NCBI GenBank assembly: GCA_964652205.1
Contig: CAZZAO010000004.1
Span: 1-64,000, forward strand
Length of the DNA stretch: 64,000 nt
Origin: ZC4RG36 sp964652205
GTDB lineage: Bacteria > Chloroflexota > Anaerolineae > Aggregatilineales > Phototrophicaceae
Direction of reading: 5' to 3'
Below the pieces are notes generated by a model. It saw only the letters and a list, made by a program, of their open reading frames with translations. It did not search any database and was not told the DNA's origin. Each line of letters begins with the position of its first letter. The stretch's first letter is position 1. Below are positions 45,277 to 54,107 of this stretch, in pieces. The translations under genes were made by a program, and so were the position numbers.

Positions 45277-47532
45277 ATGCGCCGCTTGCTCCCCTTCCTG
45301 TTAATTCTTGCCGCCCTTTCTGGCGGGCTGCGGACATCGCAGGCCCAGAACCCATCATCGGGCCGCTTCGATCTGGAGCGTATCCAGCGCGCGACGGTCT
45401 TCATCTTGCAGGCGCGGAACGTTGGCAATAACCTGCAAGTGACCTGCGTCGGAACCGGGACGGTCGTCAGCCGCGCTGGCCTGATCCTGACCAACGCGCA
45501 TAACACCGTCGCCAGCGCGGACTGCCCCGGCGACACAATTCTGATTGCGCTGAGCGTCCGTCTGGACGAGCCGCCCGTGCCGAAATATCGGGCTTCAGTC
45601 GCGCAGTCGGACAACGGCCTCGATCTGGCGCTGCTGCGAATTACCAGCGGCGTCGATGGTCGGCAGATCGACCCGACGACGATTGCGCTGCCGTTCGTCG
45701 ATCTGGCCGATTCATCGACCGTCAAGCTGGACGACACGCTGACGATCATCGGCTATCCCGGCATCGGCAACGACCCGATCTCGAACGTGCGCGGGACGGT
45801 CAGCGGCTTCTTCTCCGAGCCAGCCGGCGGCGAGCGTTCGTGGATCAAAACCAGCGCAGCCATTCCCGGCACGATGACCGGCGGCGGCGCGTACAACGAG
45901 GCGGGTGAGCTGATCGGAATCCCGACGACCGCGCCGGTCACAGCCAACAGCGCCAACGTCCGCTGTATCTGGGATACTAACGGCGATGGCGCGGTCAACA
46001 CGCAGGATGCCTGCATCCCGATTGGCGACGACATCAACGCGCTCCGCCCTTCGAATTTCGCCCGGTCGCTACTGCGCGCGGCCTCGCTCGGCCTGACCTT
46101 ACGCGCGGTCAACGACTTCACGACGACCGCGCCGACCAGCGCCGTCAGCGGGACGCCCGGTTTCCGACGGCTGTTCTTTTCGCCCGCCGTCAACGACGCT
46201 GGAATGCCAACGACCGTCCTGCGCAGCCTGCCCGCCGGCAGCAACAGCCTCTACCTGTTCTTCGACTTCCAGAACATGACAGCGGAAACAGTTTACTCGC
46301 TGCGCGTGACTACCGACGGCATCCCGAATTCAACCTTCAGCCTCGCGCCAGTGCGCTGGGGCGGCGGCGCGGACGGGATGTGGTATCTGGGCAGCAACAG
46401 CCAGGCGTGGCCGAACGGCGTCTACGAGTTCACGCTGTTCGCCAACGGCGTCGCCGCCGACACCGCGCGGCTGGTCATCGGCGGCGCGCCGGACAGCGGC
46501 CCGCAGTTGAGCGACATCAAATTCGGCCTGCTCGACCTACAAAACAACGTCCTCGGCAACGGCTTCGTTCTGCCGACCGGGAATACCGCCAACGCCGAAT
46601 TTATCTTCCGTAACATGCAGGATAGCTTGAGCTGGTCGGCGGTCTGGTATTACAACGGCCACGAAATCTCACGCTCGCCCGCCGACACGGTCTGGGCGAA
46701 CGGCGCGAGCGGGACGGCGACCGCCTCGATCAGCGACGCCAACGGCCTGCTGCCCGGCAATTACCGGCTGGAGCTGTACGTCGAAGATCGGCTGGCCGCA
46801 ACCTCGGATTTCATTATCTCCGGCGCGGCGAAAGGCGTCTTCCCGCAGATTTTCCTGACGCCGCACTTCACCACCGCAGCGACGGCGCAGGAAGCCAGAA
46901 ACGCTCCGCCGATCAGCGACTTTTCCGGCTCGACCGACGTGCTCTACATCCTGTTCGACTGGCAGCAGATCGCCCCCGGCACGCCGTGGCGGATGCGCTG
47001 GTCAGTGGACAGCGATGTGTTCTACGACCAGACGCAGCCGTGGGACGGCCCGGAGAGCGGCAGCGATTACCTGCTGCAACTGACCGCGCCCGGCGGCCTG
47101 CCGGATGGAACCTATCATCTCGACTTATTTGTCGGGCAGGTGCAGCTCGCGTCGTTGAGCGCCCGCGTCGGCATCGGCCAGCTCCCGATTGACCGCTTCG
47201 CCAATACGGCGGGCGTGCAGGTGCGCGGTCGCGTCATCGACGCCGACACCGGACAGGGGATCGCCGGGGCGAGCTTCATCCTCATCAGCGCCGAATTTTC
47301 GGTCAGCGAGTTCGAGTTCCGGCAGGATCAGATCTACACGCAGGCCGTGACTGACCTCGACGGACGCTTCGAGCTGAACCGCACGCTCCAGATCAGCACC
47401 GACGATAACCCGATTCCCTACAGTGCGCTGATTATCGCCGAGGGCTATCTGCCCGTCTCCGCCGACGGCCTCGAAGTGACCGCCACGACCGATAACCCAC
47501 TCGACATGACGGTGACGCTGACGCACGACTAA
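45277..47532 (+). CDS. exported HtrA/trypsin-like protein with an altered nucleophile position and C-terminal beta domains
   Basis: 751 residues with a signal peptide (1-24). A trypsin-like domain spans about 38-260. His75 lies in LTNAHNTV and Asp116 in NGLDLALL. At the place of the usual GNSGG is PGTMTGGGAYN, so Thr201 occupies the Ser position if the alignment is right. A dockerin-like calcium loop (DTNGDGAVNTQDA, 233-245), bracketed by Cys230 and Cys246, follows directly. Repeated beta domains come next, and the last ~115 residues form a carboxypeptidase-regulatory-like fold (VRGRVIDADTGQGIAG). Probably a surface protein. Confidence 0.75.
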   Translation: MRRLLPFLLILAALSGGLRTSQAQNPSSGRFDLERIQRATVFILQARNVGNNLQVTCVGTGTVVSRAGLILTNAHNTVASADCPGDTILIALSVRLDEPPVPKYRASVAQSDNGLDLALLRITSGVDGRQIDPTTIALPFVDLADSSTVKLDDTLTIIGYPGIGNDPISNVRGTVSGFFSEPAGGERSWIKTSAAIPGTMTGGGAYNEAGELIGIPTTAPVTANSANVRCIWDTNGDGAVNTQDACIPIGDDINALRPSNFARSLLRAASLGLTLRAVNDFTTTAPTSAVSGTPGFRRLFFSPAVNDAGMPTTVLRSLPAGSNSLYLFFDFQNMTAETVYSLRVTTDGIPNSTFSLAPVRWGGGADGMWYLGSNSQAWPNGVYEFTLFANGVAADTARLVIGGAPDSGPQLSDIKFGLLDLQNNVLGNGFVLPTGNTANAEFIFRNMQDSLSWSAVWYYNGHEISRSPADTVWANGASGTATASISDANGLLPGNYRLELYVEDRLAATSDFIISGAAKGVFPQIFLTPHFTTAATAQEARNAPPISDFSGSTDVLYILFDWQQIAPGTPWRMRWSVDSDVFYDQTQPWDGPESGSDYLLQLTAPGGLPDGTYHLDLFVGQVQLASLSARVGIGQLPIDRFANTAGVQVRGRVIDADTGQGIAGASFILISAEFSVSEFEFRQDQIYTQAVTDLDGRFELNRTLQISTDDNPIPYSALIIAEGYLPVSADGLEVTATTDNPLDMTVTLTHD

Positions 47533-47608
47533 AAGAGAAGAGCCGAGAAACAGAACGGCTTCTGGTATGATAGTTAAGCCGCTAAACGAGCGATTAAATC
47601 GAACTGCG

Positions 47609-48394
47609 ATGACTGAGAAACAGCGCCTCGACATCCTGATTCACGAGCGCGGGCTGGCCGCCAGCCGCGAGAAGGCCCGCGCCATGATTATGGCCGGTGA
47701 AGTGCTGGTCGGCGGCGAACTGAGCGACAAGCCGGGGACGCGGATCGACGTCAGCGCCGAAATCACCGTCAAGGCCAGGCCGCGCTTCGTCAGCCGGGGC
47801 GGCGACAAGCTGGCCGCCGCGCTCGATGCTTTCAGGCTCGACGTCAGCGGCAAAGTCTGCGCCGACGTCGGCGCGAGTACCGGCGGCTTCACCGACTGCC
47901 TGATTCAGAACGGCGCGGAACATGTCTACGCGCTCGACGTCGGCTACGGCCAGTTGGCCTACGAGCTGCGCCAGAATCCGCGCGTGACGACGATGGAACG
48001 GGTCAACGCCCGTTACCTCGACCATCTGCCGGAACTGGTCAAGCTGGTCGTGATGGACTGCTCATTCATCTCGCTCAAGCTGCTGCTGCCAACCGCCAAA
48101 AAATGGCTGATGCCGACCGCCGACGTCGTGCCGCTGATTAAGCCGCAGTTCGAGGCGGGACGCGGCGACGTCGGCAAGGGCGGCGTTGTCCGCAACCATG
48201 AGGTTCACGCGCGGGTGCTGAATGACGTGCTGGCGTTTGCCGTGCGCGAAGGCTTCTCGGTGCGCGATCTGATCCGCTCGCCGCTCAAAGGCCCGGCGGG
48301 CAACATCGAGTTTCTGGCGTGGCTCCACTGGAGCGAAACCGAATGGGAACAGCCCGCCGACATGGATGAGATGATTCAGCGGGCGATGCCGTAA
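47609..48394 (+). CDS. tlyA: TlyA-family rRNA methyltransferase
   Basis: About 261 residues from the ATG at 47609, where the S4 domain begins (QRLDILIHERGLAASREKAR). An ATG 14 codons upstream (47567) is also possible; neither has a strong Shine-Dalgarno. The FtsJ-like methyltransferase domain has VCADVGASTGGFTDCLIQNG, VYALDVGYGQLAYELRQNP and LIKPQFEAGRGDVGKGG. TlyA adds 2'-O-methyl groups to 16S and 23S rRNA in mycobacteria. Length and motifs are normal for the family. Confidence 0.93.
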   Translation: MTEKQRLDILIHERGLAASREKARAMIMAGEVLVGGELSDKPGTRIDVSAEITVKARPRFVSRGGDKLAAALDAFRLDVSGKVCADVGASTGGFTDCLIQNGAEHVYALDVGYGQLAYELRQNPRVTTMERVNARYLDHLPELVKLVVMDCSFISLKLLLPTAKKWLMPTADVVPLIKPQFEAGRGDVGKGGVVRNHEVHARVLNDVLAFAVREGFSVRDLIRSPLKGPAGNIEFLAWLHWSETEWEQPADMDEMIQRAMP

Positions 48395-48485
48395 GCACGA
48401 ACCGTTCCAGATGATGCGCCCATCCCTGTACTTCCAGCCCCGTTCAAGCGATAATACGGCCCATAAGTCAGACCACGGATAAGCC

Positions 48486-50288
48486 ATGCACCGGACAGAC
48501 ATCCGCAACTTCTCGATTATTGCCCATATCGACCACGGCAAAAGCACGCTGGCCGACCGCATGTTGCAGCTCACCGGCACGGTCGCTGACCGCGACATGC
48601 AGGCGCAGTTGCTCGACACGATGGACTTAGAGCGTGAGCGCGGCGTGACGATCAAAGCGTCAGCGGTGCGGATGAACTACCGGGCGCGCGACGGCCAGAC
48701 CTACATCATGAACCTGATCGACACCCCCGGCCACGTCGACTTTTCCTACGAAGTCAGCCGCGCGCTGCAAGCCTGCGAGGGCGCGGTGCTGGTGGTCGAC
48801 GCCAGTCAGGGGATCGAGGCGCAAACACTCGCCAATGTCTACCTCGCGCTGGAGCAAGACCTTGAGATTATCCCCGTCCTGAATAAGATCGACCTGCCCG
48901 CCGCTCGCCCCGATGACATCGCTCAGGAAGTGGCCGACCTGCTCGGCATTGATCCCGACAGCATCCTGCGTATTTCGGCCAAAGCCGGACTCGGCATCGC
49001 CGACGTGCTTGAGGCGGTCGTCGAGCGCGTGCCGCCGCCGAACGGCGATACCGACGCGCCGCTGCGCGCGCTGGTCTTTGACTCGCACTACGACTCGTAC
49101 AAGGGCGTCGTCGCCTACGTCCGCGTCGTTGACGGCACGCTCGACCGGCGCACGATCATGCGGCTGATGGCAACCGGGGCGACCTTCGAGCCGGTCGAAA
49201 TCGGCGTCTTCAGCCCGAACATGGTTCCGGTCGATAAAATCGCCGAAGGCGAAGTCGGCTACGTGGCGACGGGCTTCAAGACGGTGCGCGAGTGCCGCGT
49301 CGGCGACACCATCACGACCGCCATCAACGGCGCAACCGAGAGCCTGCCCGGCTACGAGGCCGTCAAGCCGATGGTTTTCGCTGGCTTCTACCCGACCGAC
49401 AACGACGCCTACACCGACCTGCGCGACGCGCTCGAGAAACTCCAGTTGAACGATGCCTCGCTGGTCTATCAGCCAGAAACCTCGCAGGCGCTCAACTTTG
49501 GCTTTCGCTGCGGCTTCCTCGGCCTGTTCCACATGGACATTGTTCAAGAGCGGCTGGAGCGCGAGTACGACCTCGACATTCTCGCCACTGCGCCGAGCGT
49601 CGAATACCAGATTTTGCAGCGTAACGGCGAAACCGTCGCCATCGACAGCCCGGCGCAGCTCCCCGACGAGAGCACCATCCAGGAAATCCGCGAGCCGTGG
49701 ATGAAGATTCAGATCTATTCGCCTCAGGATTACATTGGCGCGATCATGGATCTGGTCATCAAGAAACACGGCGAGTACGAGACGATGGAGTATCTCGACA
49801 AGACGCGCGTCGTGCTCAAGTATCGCCTGCCGCTGTCAGAGCTGATTATCGACTTTTACGACCGCCTCAAGAGCATCACCAAAGGCTATGCCAGCCTCGA
49901 CTATCAGTTCGACAAATACCGCACCGGCGATCTGGTCAAGCTCGATATCCTCGTCAATGAGGAGCCGATTGACGCGCTGGCGCTGATGGTTCACCGCGAT
50001 GACGCCTTCCATAAAGGTCAGAAGCTGGTCAGCAAGCTCAAGGAACTCATTCCCCGGCAGTTGTTCGTCGTGCCGATTCAGGCGGCCATTGGCAGCAAGA
50101 TCATCTCGCGCGCCAACGTCTCCGCCATCCGCAAGGATGTGCTGGCAAAGTGCTACGGCGGCGACATCACCCGCAAGAAGAAACTGCTCGAAAAGCAGAA
50201 AAAAGGGAAGAAGCGCATGAAGATGGTCGGCTCCGTCGAAGTGCCGCAGGAAGCCTTCATGGCGCTCCTCAGCCTCGACGACGACTAG
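48486..50288 (+). CDS. lepA: elongation factor 4 (back-translocating GTPase)
   Basis: 600 residues, standard length. G1 is AHIDHGKSTLADRML, G3 is DTPGHVDFSYEVSRAL and G4 is NKIDLPAARP. The C-terminal LepA-specific domain ends SVEVPQEAFMALLSLDD and contains GGDITRKKKLLEKQKKGKKR. The protein acts on stalled ribosomes. It is followed by an intrinsic terminator. Confidence 0.97.
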   Translation: MHRTDIRNFSIIAHIDHGKSTLADRMLQLTGTVADRDMQAQLLDTMDLERERGVTIKASAVRMNYRARDGQTYIMNLIDTPGHVDFSYEVSRALQACEGAVLVVDASQGIEAQTLANVYLALEQDLEIIPVLNKIDLPAARPDDIAQEVADLLGIDPDSILRISAKAGLGIADVLEAVVERVPPPNGDTDAPLRALVFDSHYDSYKGVVAYVRVVDGTLDRRTIMRLMATGATFEPVEIGVFSPNMVPVDKIAEGEVGYVATGFKTVRECRVGDTITTAINGATESLPGYEAVKPMVFAGFYPTDNDAYTDLRDALEKLQLNDASLVYQPETSQALNFGFRCGFLGLFHMDIVQERLEREYDLDILATAPSVEYQILQRNGETVAIDSPAQLPDESTIQEIREPWMKIQIYSPQDYIGAIMDLVIKKHGEYETMEYLDKTRVVLKYRLPLSELIIDFYDRLKSITKGYASLDYQFDKYRTGDLVKLDILVNEEPIDALALMVHRDDAFHKGQKLVSKLKELIPRQLFVVPIQAAIGSKIISRANVSAIRKDVLAKCYGGDITRKKKLLEKQKKGKKRMKMVGSVEVPQEAFMALLSLDDD

Positions 50289-50289
50289 C

Positions 50290-50320
50290 GAGCCGGGAAA
50301 TAAAGAGGCCCGGCTCCTTT
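50290..50320 (+). terminator. intrinsic terminator after lepA
   Basis: GAGCCGGG (50290-50297) pairs with CCCGGCTC (50309-50316), followed by CTTTAT. Confidence 0.75.
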
Positions 50321-50354
50321 ATGTGTTGATCGCAGGCTGCGACTCGCGGCTGGC

Positions 50355-50738
50355 CTACGGGCCATCTGGCGTAATTCGTCCGCTGTCGGCTGGTTCCTGA
50401 AATAACAACAGCCGGTTGCCGGTCGGGTCTTTGAAGAAAGCAACAACCCCGGCTGGCCCCAGATCATAGGGGCCTTCGACGATCTGCCCACCCGCTGCTT
50501 CGATGGCTTTCAGGTCGGCCTTGATGTCGTCACTGCTGATGCTTACGACAATATCGCCCGACTTATACCGACCGTCGATGTCGGGAAACCCGCCTGTCAC
50601 CGCGCCTGCCGTGAACATCGGGTAGGGAATATCCGGCACATCCTTCGCATCCCATCCAAAGACGTCACGATAAAATCTGACCGCTTCTCCACGGTCAGCA
50701 GCCGGAATTTCAACGTGAAAGATCGTATGCGCGGCCAT
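50355..50738 (-). CDS. VOC (glyoxalase/bleomycin-resistance) family protein
   Basis: 127 residues, a single vicinal-oxygen-chelate fold: IFHVEIPAADRGEAVRFYRD, then DIDGRYKSGDIVVSI, VEGPYDLGPAGVVAFFKDPT and NRLLLFQEPA. The His and Glu metal ligands occur at the expected strand ends. Substrate unknown. It lies downstream of the immunity-like gene on the same strand. Confidence 0.85.
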   Translation of the reverse strand: MAAHTIFHVEIPAADRGEAVRFYRDVFGWDAKDVPDIPYPMFTAGAVTGGFPDIDGRYKSGDIVVSISSDDIKADLKAIEAAGGQIVEGPYDLGPAGVVAFFKDPTGNRLLLFQEPADSGRITPDGP

Positions 50739-50850
50739 GTAGTTTTACTCCAGAGATAAGCTGATGCGCGTCTGATTATCATGGCACAAATGTTCTAGCT
50801 GTCAAGCCGCTTCACACGCAGTCAGATCGCCACAAACCGCCGCGAATCGA

Positions 50851-51366
50851 TCAGCAGTCGAAGGCGAACCAGCAATACGGGTTGCGCAGCCTCTGGTCGT
50901 CAAGCACAAGTTCGCGGATTTCGAGGGGAAGCTGCGCGCGCTGCCACAGACACTCCAGCCGACCGGCCTCTTCGCGTTCAGCTTTTGGAGCCGCCGCGCG
51001 TGCTGCCCTGATCGCGTAAGCCGCTGCCCCCAGTTCATGAGCCGCGACATGAGCGACTACAGCCGCCTGTCCGGCAGCGTAAGCCGCTTCTCTCGCCGCG
51101 CCGCTCAACTCTCTGGCAGCGCCCATGGCGTGTCCGCCAGCGCTACGGGCTTGAGTCATCGTAATTTCGCCGCGCGCCCAGGCGCGCGCCTGCTCAATCG
51201 CCTTGCGTGGACGATCATCAGCGGGCTGCGCCTGCTCGAAGCAGGGCAGGATATGCTGCGCGCAATCCGCCGCCCACACGGCAAGCAGGCGATGATCGGC
51301 ATCCTGTAAAGTGCCGCCGCGCCGCACCGTAATAAACCTGGGGTCACGGACATCCCCGAAAATCAT
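50851..51366 (-). CDS. putative immunity protein family
   Basis: 171 residues from the ATG at 51366; GAGGG precedes it, and the longer open frame upstream is not protein-like. The body is an Ala-rich helical protein with the pattern LTDADHRLLA-type start (here GGTLQDADHRLLAVWAADCA), then ARSAGGHAMGAAREL, AAYAAGQAAVVAHVAAHELG and a C-terminal LVLDDQRLRNPYCWFAF. I recognise this as the family named putative immunity protein, found near polymorphic toxins. No toxin gene lies beside it. Confidence 0.72.
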   Translation of the reverse strand: MIFGDVRDPRFITVRRGGTLQDADHRLLAVWAADCAQHILPCFEQAQPADDRPRKAIEQARAWARGEITMTQARSAGGHAMGAARELSGAAREAAYAAGQAAVVAHVAAHELGAAAYAIRAARAAAPKAEREEAGRLECLWQRAQLPLEIRELVLDDQRLRNPYCWFAFDC

Positions 51367-51472
51367 GGGCCTACCCTCGCGCGCTGGTCGATGATGCCTG
51401 CTGTGACTCCATGCTCGGCCTCTGCCTGATCGTGAAAGAGTGCCAACCGCCATCTTGAAACCGAATCCGCAG

Positions 51473-52021
51473 CTAGCCCGCCATCCAGTCATGCACCGCG
51501 CGAGCCTGCCCCACCGGCAGCAAGTGCTGCGCAGCCAGATCATCGACCAGCGCCGACATCGTCAGCAAGGCGCTGAACGGCGTATCGTCCAATCGCGTGC
51601 CACTATCGACCACGGCGATCATCTGCCGCGTATCCAGCCCGACACGGCGCGCGTCGTCGATCAGGCGTTGTGTCCGCTCGGCGTCCGCCAGCGCCGTTAC
51701 CAGCAGCGATGCCCTGTGGCCGATGTCATACGCGCCAACCAGATCGGAGACGGCGGGCGCGTCGCTGCCTCGACTGTAGACCAGCGGCAGCGCCATCCGC
51801 AGGCCGAGCGCCACGCCAATCGGGACGGCGTCGGCAGTGCAAAGCAGGTGATCGACCGGGGCGAGCCGCGCAGCCACTTCGTCCACAACCTGCTCCAGAA
51901 TGTCAGGATATGACGGCAGCAGCTCCAGATGAAGCTGGTACGGGGCCAATCGCCCGGCAACGGCGAACGCGCCGAACTGAATCAGCCCGGCTTCGAGCAG
52001 AAGTTCGGATAGGGCGGCCAT
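51473..52021 (-). CDS. PyrE-like (orotate phosphoribosyltransferase) homologue without PRPP motif
   Basis: 182 residues. The N-terminal half fits OPRT: LLLEAGLIQFGAFAVAG, then ELLPSYPDILEQVVDEVA, VDHLLCTADAVPIGVALGLR and LPLVYSRG. In OPRT the Lys-rich RKE-x-K-x-YG loop follows and then the PRPP loop VxxxDDVITTG. Here the corresponding stretches are RGSDAPAVSDL and LLVTALADAERT (106-117), lacking the Lys residues and the acidic pair. PRPP transfer looks impossible. Its ATG overlaps the TGA of the pyrF-like gene. Confidence 0.72.
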   Translation of the reverse strand: MAALSELLLEAGLIQFGAFAVAGRLAPYQLHLELLPSYPDILEQVVDEVAARLAPVDHLLCTADAVPIGVALGLRMALPLVYSRGSDAPAVSDLVGAYDIGHRASLLVTALADAERTQRLIDDARRVGLDTRQMIAVVDSGTRLDDTPFSALLTMSALVDDLAAQHLLPVGQARAVHDWMAG

Positions 52022-52638
52022 CAGCGCTGCTCGTCCAGCGCCGCGCGCACGCGCTGACCGAAGTCGTCGCCGCGCCCGGCGTAGAGCGTCCGCTCGCCCA
52101 TCACGTAGACGCGCAGGGCGTGGTCGGACGAGGTCAGCAGCGTCATCAGGCTGGCGTCCTGCCAGTAAACTCCAGCGCTGCCGGGCAATGGCACGATCAC
52201 CGGAGCCTCTCCGCGCCGAACGACGAACGCGCCCTGTGCCGGGTCGCGCGTGTAGGCTTCGAGATACTGCTCGTCGGTGACGGTGACAGCGTCAGCGGCA
52301 AATGCATTGTCCCCGACGGCCTCGACATAGTCAGCGCTGGCGAACGGCCCGTGCAGGATGCTGACGGTCGAGCCATCGGCACGGACACAGGCAATTGTCC
52401 GCTCCAGCGCGACCGCCCCCGCTGCGCCGAGCGCCAGATAAGCCGCGAAATCAAAAACATAGGCGCAGACGATGTCGCGCGTGGCGGCAATGATCGCCTT
52501 TCCGAAAGGCAAAAAAGGATCATCGAAGCGCTGCATGGGCAGCGGAAGCTGCAACAAGCGGGGAGCCATGATTAACGCCAGCGTGCTGCGATTCGCTCGC
52601 TGCGCCGCCGACAGCCGATCTGCGAAGCTAACCGGCAT
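52021..52638 (-). CDS. PyrF-like (OMP decarboxylase, type 2) homologue without catalytic residues
   Basis: 205 residues from the ATG at 52638, chosen for GGAG seven bases upstream; an upstream open frame antisense to nothing here is inside cinA. It follows type-2 OMP decarboxylase: VSFADRLSAAQR, FDDPFLPFGKAIIAATRDIV, AYLALGAAGAVALERTIACV and AADAVTVTDEQYLEAY. The family's GLDP, VKP and DAKRGDI motifs are replaced by IMAP (23-26), YVFD (60-63) and SILHGPF (93-99). Those supply the catalytic Lys and Asp residues, so decarboxylation is unlikely. It overlaps cinA by 11 bases and the pyrE-like gene by ATGA. Confidence 0.7.
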   Translation of the reverse strand: MPVSFADRLSAAQRANRSTLALIMAPRLLQLPLPMQRFDDPFLPFGKAIIAATRDIVCAYVFDFAAYLALGAAGAVALERTIACVRADGSTVSILHGPFASADYVEAVGDNAFAADAVTVTDEQYLEAYTRDPAQGAFVVRRGEAPVIVPLPGSAGVYWQDASLMTLLTSSDHALRVYVMGERTLYAGRGDDFGQRVRAALDEQR

Positions 52639-53875
52639 CGACGCTCTCCGTGACCATGCGCCAGGCTGTCGACAGCGCCCATGTCCCCGTCCACGACTCC
52701 GCCGTCTCCGAGTTGCCGCCGAAACCCCAGGCGCGCGAGCGGACTTCGCGCTCGGTCGAGACGGCGATGGCGCTGCCTTCGACCGAATCGGCATGATCCT
52801 GCGTGTCGTCACCCTGACTGACGATGGCAATCCCCACCAGCGCGCCGGTCGCTGTGCGGACGGCCTGCGCCGCGATTTCCGCCAGACTGCGCAGGCTGCC
52901 ATTCGGGTCGCCATCGACTTCGACGCACAGCTTGCTGCGGTCGGCGAACTGCTCGGCGCGGGCCAGCACGCTGGCGCCATCCGCGCTGGCGATCAGCCGC
53001 CGGGTGACAGTATCGCCAATCCCCGCCTCGCAGACCGCCAGCCGCCCGCCCTGAGCCTTGAGCGCCGCGATCAGCGCCGTCTCAATTTCTTCGCTGTCGA
53101 TGCCAAAGATGTAGGATTCGATGCGACGGCGCAGGTCTTCTTCGACCACGGCGATCATCGCATTGGCGCTTTCGAGGCTGTCGGCCTTCGCCGTGATGCG
53201 GACGTCCACCTGCCCGCTGTGCGCGGCCAGCCCGACGGTCGGGTTGGCCGCTTCGAGCAGCCGCGTGCCGATCAAGTCGTCAAGCGCGCTTTCGCCGATG
53301 CCCGCCGTCCGCAGCACCCTGGCCTTGATGACATTGGAGCCGAGCGAAAAATGGTCATGCAGGTACGGCACAACGCGCTCATGCATCAGGAATTTCATCT
53401 CGCGCGGGACGCCGGGTAAACTGATGACGACACCATCCGCGTGTTCGACGATAAACGAGGGCGCGGTTCCGACCGGGTTTTCGATAATGATGGCATGATC
53501 CGGCACGAACGCCTGTCGCCGATTATTGTCGGTCATCGTGCCGCGAAACCCGGCGAAGCGCTCGGCGATCTTATCGTACAGGTGCTGGTGGAAAGTCAGG
53601 CCGCGGTCAGTCGCCGCAGCCACCCCCTGGCGCGTCATGTCGTCGATAGTCGGCCCCAGCCCGCCGCAGGTAATGACGACCTGCGCCCGCGACAGCGCAA
53701 TCCGAATCGAATCGGCAATCCGGCCTTCGTTGTCCCCCACCGACGTCATGTAATACAGGTTGATGCCGAGATCGCGCAGCAGCCGCGCGACAAAGACAGA
53801 GTTGGTATCAGTAATCTCGCCGAGCAGAATTTCCGTGCCGATGGCAATAATCTCTGCGTTGACGTTTTGAACCAT
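52628..53875 (-). CDS. cinA: CinA family protein with intact N-terminal domain and altered C-terminal domain
   Basis: 415 residues. The N-terminal MoCF-like domain is normal: AEIIAIGTEILLGEITDTNS, VVITCGGLGPTIDDMTRQGV and SLPGVPREMKFLM. In CinA this part is linked to ADP-ribose pyrophosphatase activity. The C-terminal domain should hold the NMN-deamidase motif AESCTGG; here the same place reads AVCEAGIGDTV (281-290), and VTGIAGPDGG is replaced by IAIVSQGDDTQ. The deamidase activity is therefore doubtful. The stop overlaps the start of the pyrF-like gene by 11 bases. Confidence 0.88.
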   Translation of the reverse strand: MVQNVNAEIIAIGTEILLGEITDTNSVFVARLLRDLGINLYYMTSVGDNEGRIADSIRIALSRAQVVITCGGLGPTIDDMTRQGVAAATDRGLTFHQHLYDKIAERFAGFRGTMTDNNRRQAFVPDHAIIIENPVGTAPSFIVEHADGVVISLPGVPREMKFLMHERVVPYLHDHFSLGSNVIKARVLRTAGIGESALDDLIGTRLLEAANPTVGLAAHSGQVDVRITAKADSLESANAMIAVVEEDLRRRIESYIFGIDSEEIETALIAALKAQGGRLAVCEAGIGDTVTRRLIASADGASVLARAEQFADRSKLCVEVDGDPNGSLRSLAEIAAQAVRTATGALVGIAIVSQGDDTQDHADSVEGSAIAVSTEREVRSRAWGFGGNSETAESWTGTWALSTAWRMVTESVDAG

Positions 53876-53965
53876 GTTTCACCTGTCATTTTCAGGTACA
53901 ATAGGCCAGAAGCAGGATACTGATCCCTATTTTGCCGCAGATCGTTACTTCATGAAACGAACTTT

Positions 53966-53993
53966 TTGCAAACTCACAAAGAATACGTATAAT
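53966..53993 (+). promoter_or_regulatory. sigma-70-type promoter for the MalK-like ATPase gene
   Basis: TTGCAA (53966-53971), a 16-base spacer and TATAAT (53988-53993) lie in an AT-rich 232-base gap. The untranslated leader is about 107 bases, ending in a strong GGAGGAG Shine-Dalgarno before the GTG at 54108. Confidence 0.7.
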
Positions 53994-54107
53994 TCTCTCT
54001 AACAACCGTGATTTGCTACAAGTCAACATTCTTGTGCATATTCACTAACCGGAAGCGCATATGAGCATTTTTTCTGCCATCTCATAAGATTTTACGGAGG
54101 AGATCCT

